A stretch of 64,000 nucleotides of DNA, taken from assembly GCA_963714155.1 (NCBI GenBank), contig OY970236.1, forward strand, positions 558,001 through 622,000, written 5' to 3'. The stretch is from VRUE01 sp963714155 (lineage in GTDB: Bacteria; Actinomycetota; Thermoleophilia; Solirubrobacterales; 70-9). Position numbers and translations under genes: made by a program. Positions 25,592 through 32,992 of this stretch are shown one piece after another. How positions within the stretch are numbered: position 1 is the stretch's first letter; each line of letters opens with the position of its first letter. The notes beneath the pieces were generated by a model. That model had not been told where the DNA came from and did no database searches. It saw only the letters and a list, made by a program, of their open reading frames with translations.

Positions 25592-26143
25592 GAAAACTAC
25601 TTCGCTGGAGCTAATCGCAGCTCCGGCGATCGAGAAGCCCATCTTCGTCGTTCGTGGTCGGCAAGTGATGCTCGACGAAGACCTTGCTGACCTGTATGGA
25701 GTGGAGACGAAACGCCTGGTCGAGCAGGTAAACGGAACATCGAACGCTTCCCGGCGGACTTCATGTTTCAGCTGGATGGGGCTGAGGCAGCAGCTTTGAG
25801 GTCGCAGAATGCGACCTCAAAGCCCAGCCGGGGAGGGCGGCGCCACGCGCCCTACGTCTTCACTGAGCAAGGCGTGGCCATGCTTTCGGCGGTGCTGCGC
25901 AGTAAACGTGCGATTGCCGTCAATATCGAGATCATGCGGGCATTCGTCGAATTGCGCCGCGCGGCAGCGTCCTACGCTGCGCTTGAGGAGCGGGTCAAAG
26001 AGCTTGAGTGAGAGACCACTGCGCGATTCGGCCGACACGACGAACAGCTAGATCAGATCTTCCAAGCGCTGAGGCAGCTGATCGCTCCTCCTACTGGACC
26101 GAAGCACCCGGTCGGTTTTAGGCCGCCGGACGACGACCGGTAG
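25572..26143 (+). pseudogene. ORF6N-domain (KilA-N-like) protein gene, frameshifted and nonsense-mutated
   Basis: The first frame gives the ORF6N start (PIFVVRGRQVMLDEDLADLY, GVETKRLVEQV). At about 25732 one base is missing: restoring it gives NRNIERFPADFMFQL, and the domain continues in the next frame with GGRRHAPYVFTEQGVAMLS, AVLRSKRAIAVNIEIMRAF. A TGA at 26009-26011 then interrupts the tail, which resumes in frame as ARFGRHDEQLDQIFQALRQL and ends at 26141. ORF6N proteins are phage-derived DNA-binding proteins. Two independent lesions make this a decayed gene. Confidence 0.8.
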
Positions 26144-26211
26144 AGGCGACGCCGTGCAGCGACTTGATCCGGTTGCGGAGCCCTGATTCCAATGCCGTCC
26201 GATTAGGCCCA

Positions 26212-27674
26212 CTAACCGTCCGGCTCAGACCCCGGCAGGTCCGACGTTCCCGGCTCGAGCGGGAAGGAGCCGGTGGCGTCGGCGGCCATCACGACGCCGC
26301 GGCGCAACAGCTCGCGCGTGGTTGTCTCCGCATCGTCGCGCGCTCGCGCCTCGTCGATCTCGTAGCGCGCCCGCAGGGCGCTGGCCGCATCGGCCAGCGT
26401 TCCTCCATCGAGCGCGTCCATCACGACTCCGCCCGACTCGTTCAGCCGCAGGTACGTCCCATCCCCGGCAAGCCGCACAAATCGCTGCTGCTCGCTCCCG
26501 GTCCAGCGCAGGGGAGCGTGCTTGTAGCGGCGCTGGCCTGCCAGGTTCCTGACCTTGTTCCGCGCCTCGGAGAGCTCTTCGGCCGGGTCGACGGCCACCG
26601 GTGGCGTCGGTGCCGGGACCTTCGCCTCGCGTCCGGAGCCGTTCGTCCCCGATCCCCCCGCGACGGGCACCTCGTCATCCAGATACGCCACCAGATCGGA
26701 CTTCGGCAGATCCTCCGGCCGTTTCATTGAGTCGGCCCAGCGGTTGATCCGCTCGTCGTCCCAGCCTTCGCGGATCGCCACCCAGCAGGTCTCGACCCCG
26801 TCGCGGACCGCGTTGCCGAAGGTGAACGGTCGCAGCGAGTCGGGCCGCACGTCACCGTTCGGGCGCACCAGGTAGCTGCCCGGGGCCGCTCGGCCCTGCA
26901 GGCTGACGCCGCCTCCGGTGCCGGGCTGCACCTGCACCTTCATCGCTTTGCCGTGGCGCTTGCGGAAGGCCTCGGCCGTCTCGTCGAGCGCTCCCTGGAG
27001 ATCCGCCAGTCGCCGCCGCGTGCCGCGGCACCGGTAACCACCACTGGCGTCGCCCGCACCCAGGGCACGCCCAGCGCCCACATCTGCTCGAGGAAGTCGG
27101 CGAAGCCGGCGGCGTTGCCCGGCGTCACCACATGGACGACGCAGACGCCGACCCCGGCGCCGAGCAGGCGGTCGATGCCCTCGACCGCCCGGCGCCAGCT
27201 CCCCGGCACGCCGCGCGAGCCGTCGTGGAGCCCGGCTCGCGCCCCGTCGAGCGAGACGTGGGCGGTGACGCCGCGCAGGGCGCCCAACCGGCCGGCCACT
27301 TCCTCCTCGACGAACCAGCCGTTGGTGTTCAGCGTCACGCCGACGCCGGCCTCGCTCAGCGTCTCGATCAAGCCGAGCGTCAGCTCCTTGCGCAGGAACG
27401 GCTCGCCGCCGGTCACCACCGCCTCGACGACGCCGAGCTCGAGCGACTGGCGCACGACCTCGCGCCACTCCTCGTCACTCAGCTCCGGCGTGCGCTGCAG
27501 CGTATGGCGGGGGGAGTCGGTGTAACAGAAGCCGCAGCGCAGGTTGCAGGCGTAGGTGATCTCGAGCTTCGCCCCGATCGGCCGCTCGGGCGCGACGGTG
27601 AGGCTGCGCGGCGGGCGCCGGCCGAGGCGCCAGAGCAGCCGGCCGAAGGTGAAGCTCTCCTCGCGCCTGCGCAT
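26212..27674 (-). pseudogene. Radical SAM peptide maturase with PqqD-like C-terminus, split by a frameshift
   Basis: The 5' frame (27674 to about 27000) has the radical SAM cluster motif CNLRCGFC (43-50), the VTGGEPFLR motif and NTNGW. It is lost near 26985-27025, where the coding moves one frame and continues as ALDETAEAFRKRHGKAMKVQ. The second part has a SPASM/twitch-like segment (YLVRPNGDVRP, then FTFGNAV) in which the expected PC cysteine reads PDS. The last 80 residues are a PqqD-like peptide-recognition domain (YLRLNESGGVVMDALDGG). As written it makes two fragments. It would be the maturase of the three precursor peptides upstream, using SAM radical chemistry. Confidence 0.75.
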
Positions 27675-27681
27675 CTCAGCT

Positions 27682-27712
27682 CACCGGGCGGTCGCGGCGC
27701 GGCCGCCCGGTG
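27682..27712 (-). promoter_or_regulatory. Hairpin between precursor genes and maturase
   Basis: Perfect 10-bp stem (CACCGGGCGG with CCGCCCGGTG) around an 11-base loop, placed after the last precursor gene. The maturase ribosome site (GGTGAG, 8 bases before its ATG) overlaps one arm. It could act as a partial terminator or hide the ribosome site, giving more precursor than enzyme, as is common in RiPP operons. Confidence 0.5.
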
Positions 27713-27724
27713 GCGTCATGCCTC

Positions 27725-27841
27725 TCAGCCTTGTGGTCCCGTGGGTCCGCTGAGACCGGCGACAGTTGTGATCGGAAGACCCCCCGCATCGATCTCCTCG
27801 ACGCTGGGCGCTTCGTATGGCGTTGGATCCACGTTGCTCAA
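27725..27841 (-). CDS. RiPP-type precursor peptide 3
   Basis: 38 codons from a TTG with AGGAGG 5 bases upstream. The leader SNVDPTPYEAPSVEEIDAGG is shared with two tandem neighbours; the C-terminal part is LPITTVAGLSGPTGPQG. The Y-x-x-P-x-V-x-x-I pattern is like motifs bound by PqqD-type recognition elements. It lies directly upstream of the radical SAM gene. The peptide is too short and repeated in family form to be an enzyme; precursor status is inferred from context. Confidence 0.72.
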   Translation of the reverse strand: MSNVDPTPYEAPSVEEIDAGGLPITTVAGLSGPTGPQG

Positions 27842-27860
27842 ACCCTCCTCCTGGTCAAGA

Positions 27861-27962
27861 TCAGTTGTCGATGCTGACTATCGGGGACGTCTTGATCGGG
27901 TCCCCGCAGTCGTTTATCTCCTCGACGCTGGGTGCTTCGTAGGGCGTCTGGGGCTCGTTCAT
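27861..27962 (-). CDS. RiPP-type precursor peptide 2
   Basis: 33 residues; AGGAAAC precedes the ATG and overlaps the end of precursor 1. The leader NEPQTPYEAPSVEEI is followed by the C-terminal segment NDCGDPIKTSPIVSIDN. It is the only one of the three with a cysteine. It shares the G-x-PI-x-T pattern just after the leader with the other two, suggesting a common modification site there. Confidence 0.75.
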   Translation of the reverse strand: MNEPQTPYEAPSVEEINDCGDPIKTSPIVSIDN

Positions 27963-27970
27963 CACGTTTC

Positions 27971-28075
27971 CTAGTCGAGCAGGACGCTGGTGCCGGCCGC
28001 GGTGCTGATCGGGTAGCCGCCGGTGTCGATCTCCTCGACGCTGGGGGCCTCGTAAGACTCAGGCTTCTCGCTCAT
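27971..28075 (-). CDS. RiPP-type precursor peptide 1
   Basis: 34 residues from ATG 28075 with GGGGAG upstream; a longer frame exists but starts inside the kinase gene. The leader SEKPESYEAPSVEEI is followed by DTGGYPISTAAGTSVLLD. It is the first of three tandem precursor genes and 35 bases downstream of the HprK-like kinase gene, so all lie in one minus-strand operon. The divergent C-terminal ends with near-identical leaders are the usual sign of a peptide precursor family. Confidence 0.78.
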   Translation of the reverse strand: MSEKPESYEAPSVEEIDTGGYPISTAAGTSVLLD

Positions 28076-28110
28076 CTCTCCCCTTCTGTGGTGTAACCCT
28101 GGCCGGGAGT

Positions 28111-28983
28111 CTAGCCACGAATGCGCGTCGAGTCGAGAAACCTTTGGCAAGTCTCGGGTAGCGCCTCGAGATCGTCGGGCAGCGAGATCCGCAAGGCCGT
28201 TGCAGAGCCGAGAAGGCCCGCGAGTCGCTGAAACGCGGCGGCGATTGAGGCGCGGCCGCCGCTGTGGATGAGGTTCGGCGTGAGCAGCGCCAACGCTCGG
28301 GCCGGTGCCAGCGGCTCGATGGCGAACTCGGCCCCGCGCTCGCCCAGCAGGATCACGGCAGCGACGGGACAAGGGCCTGGCTCTCCGGGGCCGGGATCCT
28401 CGACCAGCGCTGGCCGTTGCTGCCCACCGCCGGGCCCGCGCATGCGCACGCCGCGCGCGCCGGGATGAGCGATCGGCCCCTGCTCGCCCAGCTCGATGGC
28501 GATCCCGTCCTCACCGAGCAGCCGGCAACCGGCCTCGCCCAGCGCCCGCGCCAGGGTCGACTTGCCGCGCAGCGAGGGCCCGCAGAAGACGATCGCGCGG
28601 CCGTCCGCCTCGACCGCCGCCGCGTGCAGGGCGAGGTCCCCCCGCAGCGCGAGCAGCGTGCAGATCGCCGAGGAGGCAAGGCGGTGCTCGAGCAGCTCCT
28701 CGTCGCCATCACTGGACTCGACCGCGATCCGCCCCCGTGCAGGCGCCAGCAGGAAGGTGCCGGTCGGCGGCATCTGCAGCAGGCAGTCGCCGCCGTCGAG
28801 CTCGTAGGAGGCGTACCAGCGCTGGCCGTCAGCGCCGACGAGCTCGCCCGCCGGCTCCCCGGCGGGCGGCGCGAGGGACTCTTCGGCCATCTCGACCACC
28901 AGCTCACCCCGCGTCCCCGGCGCCGAATTGAGCCGCTGCAACGGGAAATCGCTCTTAACCTCGAATCCATAGAGGCTGCTCAT
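28111..28983 (-). CDS. HprK-related peptide kinase-like protein
   Basis: 290 residues. The N-terminal half is a beta-rich region starting SSLYGFEVKSDFPLQRL. The HPr-kinase/PEPCK-like P-loop FCGPSLRGKSTLARALGEAG lies at about 152-171, followed by a GEDGIAIEL motif. HprK-related kinases next to PqqD proteins occur in RiPP loci, and in some lasso-peptide clusters they phosphorylate the precursor. Here it heads the precursor-maturase operon and is divergent, by only 21 bases, from the pqqD-like gene. The likely role is Ser/Thr phosphorylation of the precursor C-termini (inference). Confidence 0.78.
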   Translation of the reverse strand: MSSLYGFEVKSDFPLQRLNSAPGTRGELVVEMAEESLAPPAGEPAGELVGADGQRWYASYELDGGDCLLQMPPTGTFLLAPARGRIAVESSDGDEELLEHRLASSAICTLLALRGDLALHAAAVEADGRAIVFCGPSLRGKSTLARALGEAGCRLLGEDGIAIELGEQGPIAHPGARGVRMRGPGGGQQRPALVEDPGPGEPGPCPVAAVILLGERGAEFAIEPLAPARALALLTPNLIHSGGRASIAAAFQRLAGLLGSATALRISLPDDLEALPETCQRFLDSTRIRG

Positions 28984-29004
28984 CCGGTCTTAGGGTATGG
29001 ATCG

Positions 29005-29295
29005 ATGACCGAAACGACGACAATCGAGGCCGATACGACGCTGCGCCGCACCGATCGCGCCGTGCACGGCGACCTGCCGGAGGAGACCGTGCTGCTCGAC
29101 GTCGACGCTGGCACCGCCGTGCGCCTCAACTCCACCGGCGCCTGGATCTGGGAGCAGCTGGAGCAGCCGCGCCAGGTCGACGAGCTGGCCAGCGGCCTGG
29201 CCGAGCGCTTTGAGATCGACAAGGGCCGCGCGCTCGGCGACGTCGTCGCTTTTGCCCGCGAGATGGCGCGTCGCGAGCTCCTCGCGGCGTCCTGA
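29005..29295 (+). CDS. PqqD-family peptide-recognition protein
   Basis: 96 residues from ATG 29005; a longer frame from 28264 is antisense to the kinase and rejected. PqqD/RRE signature: ETVLLDVDAGTAVRLNSTGA, WIWEQLEQPRQVDELASGL, then a helix with DVVAFAREMARRELL. Such proteins bind precursor leaders and deliver them to maturases. It is divergently transcribed from the kinase with a 21-base gap, so at least one of the mRNAs is probably leaderless. With the PqqD tail of the maturase, the locus has two recognition domains, perhaps one per enzyme. Confidence 0.85.
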   Translation: MTETTTIEADTTLRRTDRAVHGDLPEETVLLDVDAGTAVRLNSTGAWIWEQLEQPRQVDELASGLAERFEIDKGRALGDVVAFAREMARRELLAAS

Positions 29296-29379
29296 CCAGC
29301 GCATATCGGCGTCCTCGGTCGCTTGCGTGCAGAAGCACGCGGCGCTCCCTGCGTCCTTGATCTGCTTGGTCAGGACGCC
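29286..29379. terminator. Convergent inverted repeat shared by the ends of pqqD-like and lipA genes
   Basis: 13-base perfect arms at 29286-29298 and 29367-29379, each covering the last codons and stop of one gene (both end AAS-stop). A smaller hairpin GCGTGC-AGAA-GCACGC (29325-29340) is nested between them. Probably a bidirectional terminator. Confidence 0.5.
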
Positions 29380-30326
29380 GCTAGGGGAAGGTTTTGATCT
29401 GCGTGATAGCTCGAACGCACCAGCGGCCCTGACGCCACCGACTCGAAGCCGAGCTCATACGCCGCCTTCTCCAGCGCCGCGAACTCATCCGGGTGCCAGT
29501 AGCGCACCACCGGCAGGTGGTTTTCGGTTGGCCGCAGGTACTGGCCCACGGTAAGCACCTGGACCCGGTGCTCGCGCAGGATGCCGAAGGTCTCGACCAT
29601 CTCCTCGAAGCTCTCGCCGAGCCCGACCATCAGACCTGACTTGGTGACCACGTCGGCGCCGCCCATCTCCTTCGCCATCCTCAGTACCCGGGCCGAGCGC
29701 AGGAATTTGGAGCCGCGCCGCGCCTTCGGGTAGAGCCGCGGTACCGTCTCGACGTTGTGGTTGAAGACGTCGGGGCGCTCGTGGATCACCTTGGCCAGCG
29801 GCATCTCCTGGCCGCGGAAGTCGGGGGTGAGGATCTCGACCTTGCAGCCCGGCGCCTGCATGCGGATCGAGCGGATCACGCCGACGAAGGCGCTGGCCCC
29901 GTAATCGGGCAGGTCGTCGCGGTCGACCGAGGTGACGACCGCGTGGCGCAGGCCCATCTTCTTCACCTGGTTGGCGACGCGCAGCGGCTCCAGCGGGTCG
30001 TTCCAGGTCGGCACGCCCGTCTTCACGTTGCAGAAGCCGCAGCGCCGCGTGCAGACGTCGCCGAGGATCATGAACGTCGCCGTGCCCCGCTCCCAGCACT
30101 CGCCGACGTTGGGGCAGTTGGCCTCCTCGCAGACCGTGTGCAGGTTGTCGCTGCCGATCATCGACTTGAGGCGCCGGTAGGTCGGCCCGCCCGGCGCCGG
30201 CACCTTCAGCCAGGGCGGCTTGCGGGCACGGCGGAAGGGGACGGTGTCGGCGCTCTCGGCCTCGGTCCCGCCCGGCTTGGCGCGCGAGCGGGTGACGTGG
30301 ACGCGATCGGTGGTCGACTCGCTCAT
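29370..30326 (-). CDS. lipA: Lipoyl synthase LipA
   Basis: 318 residues. LipA inserts two sulfur atoms into octanoyl groups on E2 proteins. The auxiliary cluster motif CEEANCPNVGEC (CX4CX5C, about 66-77) and the radical SAM motif CTRRCGFCNV (CX3CX2C, about 91-100) are intact, as is the terminal SSYHADQ. The start overlaps the end of lipB by 4 bases (ATGA), so octanoyl transfer and sulfur insertion are co-expressed. It serves the pyruvate dehydrogenase E2 encoded 3 kb away. The N-terminus is about 35 residues of disordered, charged sequence. Confidence 0.96.
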   Translation of the reverse strand: MSESTTDRVHVTRSRAKPGGTEAESADTVPFRRARKPPWLKVPAPGGPTYRRLKSMIGSDNLHTVCEEANCPNVGECWERGTATFMILGDVCTRRCGFCNVKTGVPTWNDPLEPLRVANQVKKMGLRHAVVTSVDRDDLPDYGASAFVGVIRSIRMQAPGCKVEILTPDFRGQEMPLAKVIHERPDVFNHNVETVPRLYPKARRGSKFLRSARVLRMAKEMGGADVVTKSGLMVGLGESFEEMVETFGILREHRVQVLTVGQYLRPTENHLPVVRYWHPDEFAALEKAAYELGFESVASGPLVRSSYHADQNLPLAAS

Positions 30327-31102
30327 GCGACTCCGAGCCTAGCGTTGTCGAGACCCAGCTCGTCCGGGCTGGCCGCCCTGGGCTCGCGCTCGTAGACCTC
30401 GGCGTAGCGCCCGGCGACGGTGTCGGCGAAGGGCGGGAGCTCTTGCTCGGCGCCCTTCTCGCGGCTGAGCGAGGTGACCTGGCAGCCCTCGATCCCGCAG
30501 GGCACCACCCACTCGAATGGCTGCAGGTCGTTGCTGACGTTGACCGAGAGGCCGTGGGTGGTGATGCCGCGGCTGACGTGGACGCCGATCGAGCCGATCT
30601 TGCGCGCCTCGCGGGCCGGCGGCCCGATCCCGTCGGAGCGCTGCACCCCCTCGGCGCCCTGGCTGCTTGATCCCGGCGGCTCGCCCTCGGTCCAGACCCC
30701 GGTCAGCCCCTCGATCGTCTGCGCGCCGACACCGTGCGCGCCGAGCGCTGAGATCGCCACCCGCTCCAACCGCCGCACGTACTCGTGGACGTCGTCGCCG
30801 TAGGGGCGCAGGTCGACGATCGGATAGGCGACCAGCTGTCCCGGCCCGTGGAAGGTGACCCGCCCGCCGCGATCGGTGTCGCGCAGCTCGATCCCCTGCA
30901 TCTCGTACCACTCGGGCGCCATCGGCAGCTCCTCCGGCGTCGAGCGGCGCCCGCGGGTGTAGGTGGGGGGGTGCTCGAGCAGCATCAGGACGTCCGGGAT
31001 CGAGCCGTCCTCGCGGGCGTCGCGCAGCCAGCGCTGGGCGACGAGGGCCTCGTCGTAGGTGACCAGGCCGCAGCGGACTACGAGGACTTCTGCGCTCATC
31101 AT
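30323..31102 (-). CDS. lipB: Octanoyl-ACP:protein octanoyltransferase LipB
   Basis: 259 residues from ATG 31102 (the next codon is also ATG). An upstream extension in the same frame lacks LipB homology and is rejected. Motifs: LEHPPTYTRGRRS near the N-terminus, GGRVTFHGPGQLVAYPI, KIGSIGVHVSRGITTHGLS with the catalytic lysine, and VPCGIEGCQVTS with the catalytic cysteine. A Gly/Ser/Gln-rich insert (about 160-180) precedes the lysine motif. No ribosome site is evident; the start lies 13 bases from the divergent membrane-protein start. Confidence 0.94.
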   Translation of the reverse strand: MMSAEVLVVRCGLVTYDEALVAQRWLRDAREDGSIPDVLMLLEHPPTYTRGRRSTPEELPMAPEWYEMQGIELRDTDRGGRVTFHGPGQLVAYPIVDLRPYGDDVHEYVRRLERVAISALGAHGVGAQTIEGLTGVWTEGEPPGSSSQGAEGVQRSDGIGPPAREARKIGSIGVHVSRGITTHGLSVNVSNDLQPFEWVVPCGIEGCQVTSLSREKGAEQELPPFADTVAGRYAEVYEREPRAASPDELGLDNARLGVA

Positions 31103-31114
31103 CGAAATCGTTGC

Positions 31115-32854
31115 ATGGCGCGCCTCTATCCTTTGCGCCGACCTATGGTCCAGTCGAAGGCCCTCCGACCAGACTGGCTTCCGGCCGTCGCCCTCAGCTC
31201 CCTGCTCGCCCTGGCGATGCTGATGTGGAACCCGCAGGTCGGCGACCTCGCGGCCCAGGTCTTTCGCACCGAGCTCTTCCAGCACGCCGGCCTGGCGATC
31301 TGGAACGGCAGTTGGTACGGCGGCCACTACACGCTCACCTACAGCTTCCTCTTCCCGCCCCTCGCCTCGCTGCTGGGGCCGCAGCTTGTGGGGACGATCT
31401 CGGTCGTCGCCTCGTCCTACTTCTTCGACCGCCTGGTGCGCGACCGCTGGGGCGAGCGCGCCCGCTGGGCGACGCTCTGGTTCGCGGCCGGTGTGGTCAC
31501 GCTGCTCGCCGACGGCCAGCTCACCTTCGCCCTCGGCGTCGCCTGCGGGCTGGCTTCGCTGCGCTGTCTCCAGGTCCGCCGCGACAAGCTCGCCTGCGCC
31601 GCGGCCGCGGCCTGCGCTCTCTCCAGCCCGGTGGCGGCGGCCTTCCTAGCTGGGGTCCTGATTGCGGCTTCGGCATCGGCCGTCGACTGGAGCGGCCTCG
31701 TCCGCGGGTGGCGTGGGCTCGGGGGGGCCGAGAACGGAGGCGCAGCCCCCGCCCGCAGGCCCCCCCGAGACCGGGCCGCCCGCGGCCCAGCGCTCTGGGT
31801 GTCAGTCATCGCCTTGGCCCTGACGCTCGGACCAAACCTCGCCTTCCCCGAATCGGGCCAGTTCCCCTTCGCCTTCTCCTCCTACGTGGCGATCCCGCTT
31901 TGGTGCGGCGGGGTGCTGTTCGTCACGCGCGGACTCGGCCGGGAGGAGCGGCAGCTGCGCTGGGCCCTGATCGGCTACATCGCGGCGGCAACCCTGCTCC
32001 TGCTGGTGCCGAACCCGCTCGGCGGCAACGCGGTCCGCCTCGGCGCCCTCTTCGGCGGCCCCGTTCTCGCCGCGGTGATGCTGGCGCGGCGCCCGCGCCT
32101 CGACGCCTTCTCCGTCCTGATCCTCTCGCTGGCGATGGCCGGCGGCCTCTACTGGCAGGTGACCGCCAGCGTCAGCCAGATCGCCCGCAGCGTCGGCGAC
32201 CCCTCGACCTCACGCGAGTATTTCCAGCCCCCGGCCGAATGGCTGCGGGCGCACGGCGGCAGCGGCGTCCGGGTCGAGGTCCCGCCGACGGCGAACCACT
32301 GGGAGTCGGCCTACCTGGCGACCCAGTTCGAGCTCGCCCGCGGCTGGCTGCGCCAGCTCGACACCACCCGCGACGACATCTTCTATGGCGATGAGGACCA
32401 CCTCACCGCCGAGACCTACCGGCGCTGGCTGCACCGCAACGCGATCTCCTACGTCGCCCTTCCCGACGCGCCGCTCGACTACTCCTCGGTGGCCGAGCGC
32501 CGCCTGATCCTCAGCGCCCCGCCATATCTCGACTTGCGCTGGAGCTCACCCCATTGGCGGGTCTACGCCGTCCATAACCCCAAGCCCCTGGTCGAGCCGA
32601 TGGGTGGGGCGGCCGCGCACACCCTCTGGGTCGGGCGCCAGGGCTTCCGCCTCGACGTCACCCGCCCGGGCGACTTCCTCGTCCGCGTCAACTTCACCCC
32701 CTACTGGTCGATCTCCCGCGGCGCTGGCTGCCTGCTTCGCCACGGCGACTGGACCCTGGCCCACGCCTCGCACCCGGGCATCCTTCGCGTCTCCGCCGAC
32801 TTCTCGCTCGGCCGCGCCTGGAACGCGGTTACGGGAGCAAGAAAGACCTGCTGA
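31115..32854 (+). CDS. Polytopic membrane protein of unknown function
   Basis: 579 residues (ATG 31145 is an alternative, without clear ribosome site for either). There are about 8-10 hydrophobic helices in the first 360 residues, then a soluble C-terminal region (FQPPAEWLRAHGGSGVRVEV, LDTTRDDIFYG, YVALPDAPLDYSSVAERRLI). The layout resembles membrane glycosyltransferases or 6-pyruvoyl-tetrahydropterin-synthase-related membrane proteins of actinobacteria, but no catalytic motif is certain. It is divergent from lipB and convergent with the pdh operon. Confidence 0.7.
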   Translation: MARLYPLRRPMVQSKALRPDWLPAVALSSLLALAMLMWNPQVGDLAAQVFRTELFQHAGLAIWNGSWYGGHYTLTYSFLFPPLASLLGPQLVGTISVVASSYFFDRLVRDRWGERARWATLWFAAGVVTLLADGQLTFALGVACGLASLRCLQVRRDKLACAAAAACALSSPVAAAFLAGVLIAASASAVDWSGLVRGWRGLGGAENGGAAPARRPPRDRAARGPALWVSVIALALTLGPNLAFPESGQFPFAFSSYVAIPLWCGGVLFVTRGLGREERQLRWALIGYIAAATLLLLVPNPLGGNAVRLGALFGGPVLAAVMLARRPRLDAFSVLILSLAMAGGLYWQVTASVSQIARSVGDPSTSREYFQPPAEWLRAHGGSGVRVEVPPTANHWESAYLATQFELARGWLRQLDTTRDDIFYGDEDHLTAETYRRWLHRNAISYVALPDAPLDYSSVAERRLILSAPPYLDLRWSSPHWRVYAVHNPKPLVEPMGGAAAHTLWVGRQGFRLDVTRPGDFLVRVNFTPYWSISRGAGCLLRHGDWTLAHASHPGILRVSADFSLGRAWNAVTGARKTC

Positions 32855-32865
32855 CTCTTCTGCAA

Positions 32866-32992
32866 GTGCAACGCTTTAGGGCGCCAGTGGGGGTGCAACG
32901 CGTTGACTAAGAGATCGGCCGGAATCGCTCGACCAAGTGCAACGTTTTTAGCCCCTGAGAGGGACACAAAGCGTTGCACCTCTCAGAGGGCT
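32866..32992. repeat. Four GTGCAACG repeats with terminator-like hairpin
   Basis: GTGCAACG occurs at 32866, 32893 and 32937 on the plus strand and as its complement at 32972-32979 (AAAGCGTTGCAC, 32968-32979). The last lies inside an imperfect hairpin (AGCCCCTGAGAGG with CCTCTCAGAGGGCT, about 32950-32992). It sits between two convergent genes and probably ends both transcripts; the repeats could also be protein-binding sites. Confidence 0.5.

Noticed and set aside
27971..28372. Longer frame including precursor peptide 1
   Set aside because: The upstream part lies in the kinase gene in another frame; a ribosome site precedes the ATG at 28075.
26212..29295. Lasso-peptide cluster
   Set aside because: The leader pattern and kinase are similar, but no asparagine-synthetase-like cyclase or transglutaminase-like protease is present.
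30785..31114. 5' extension of the membrane-protein frame antisense to lipB
   Set aside because: No homology or ribosome site; lipB is clearly real on the other strand.
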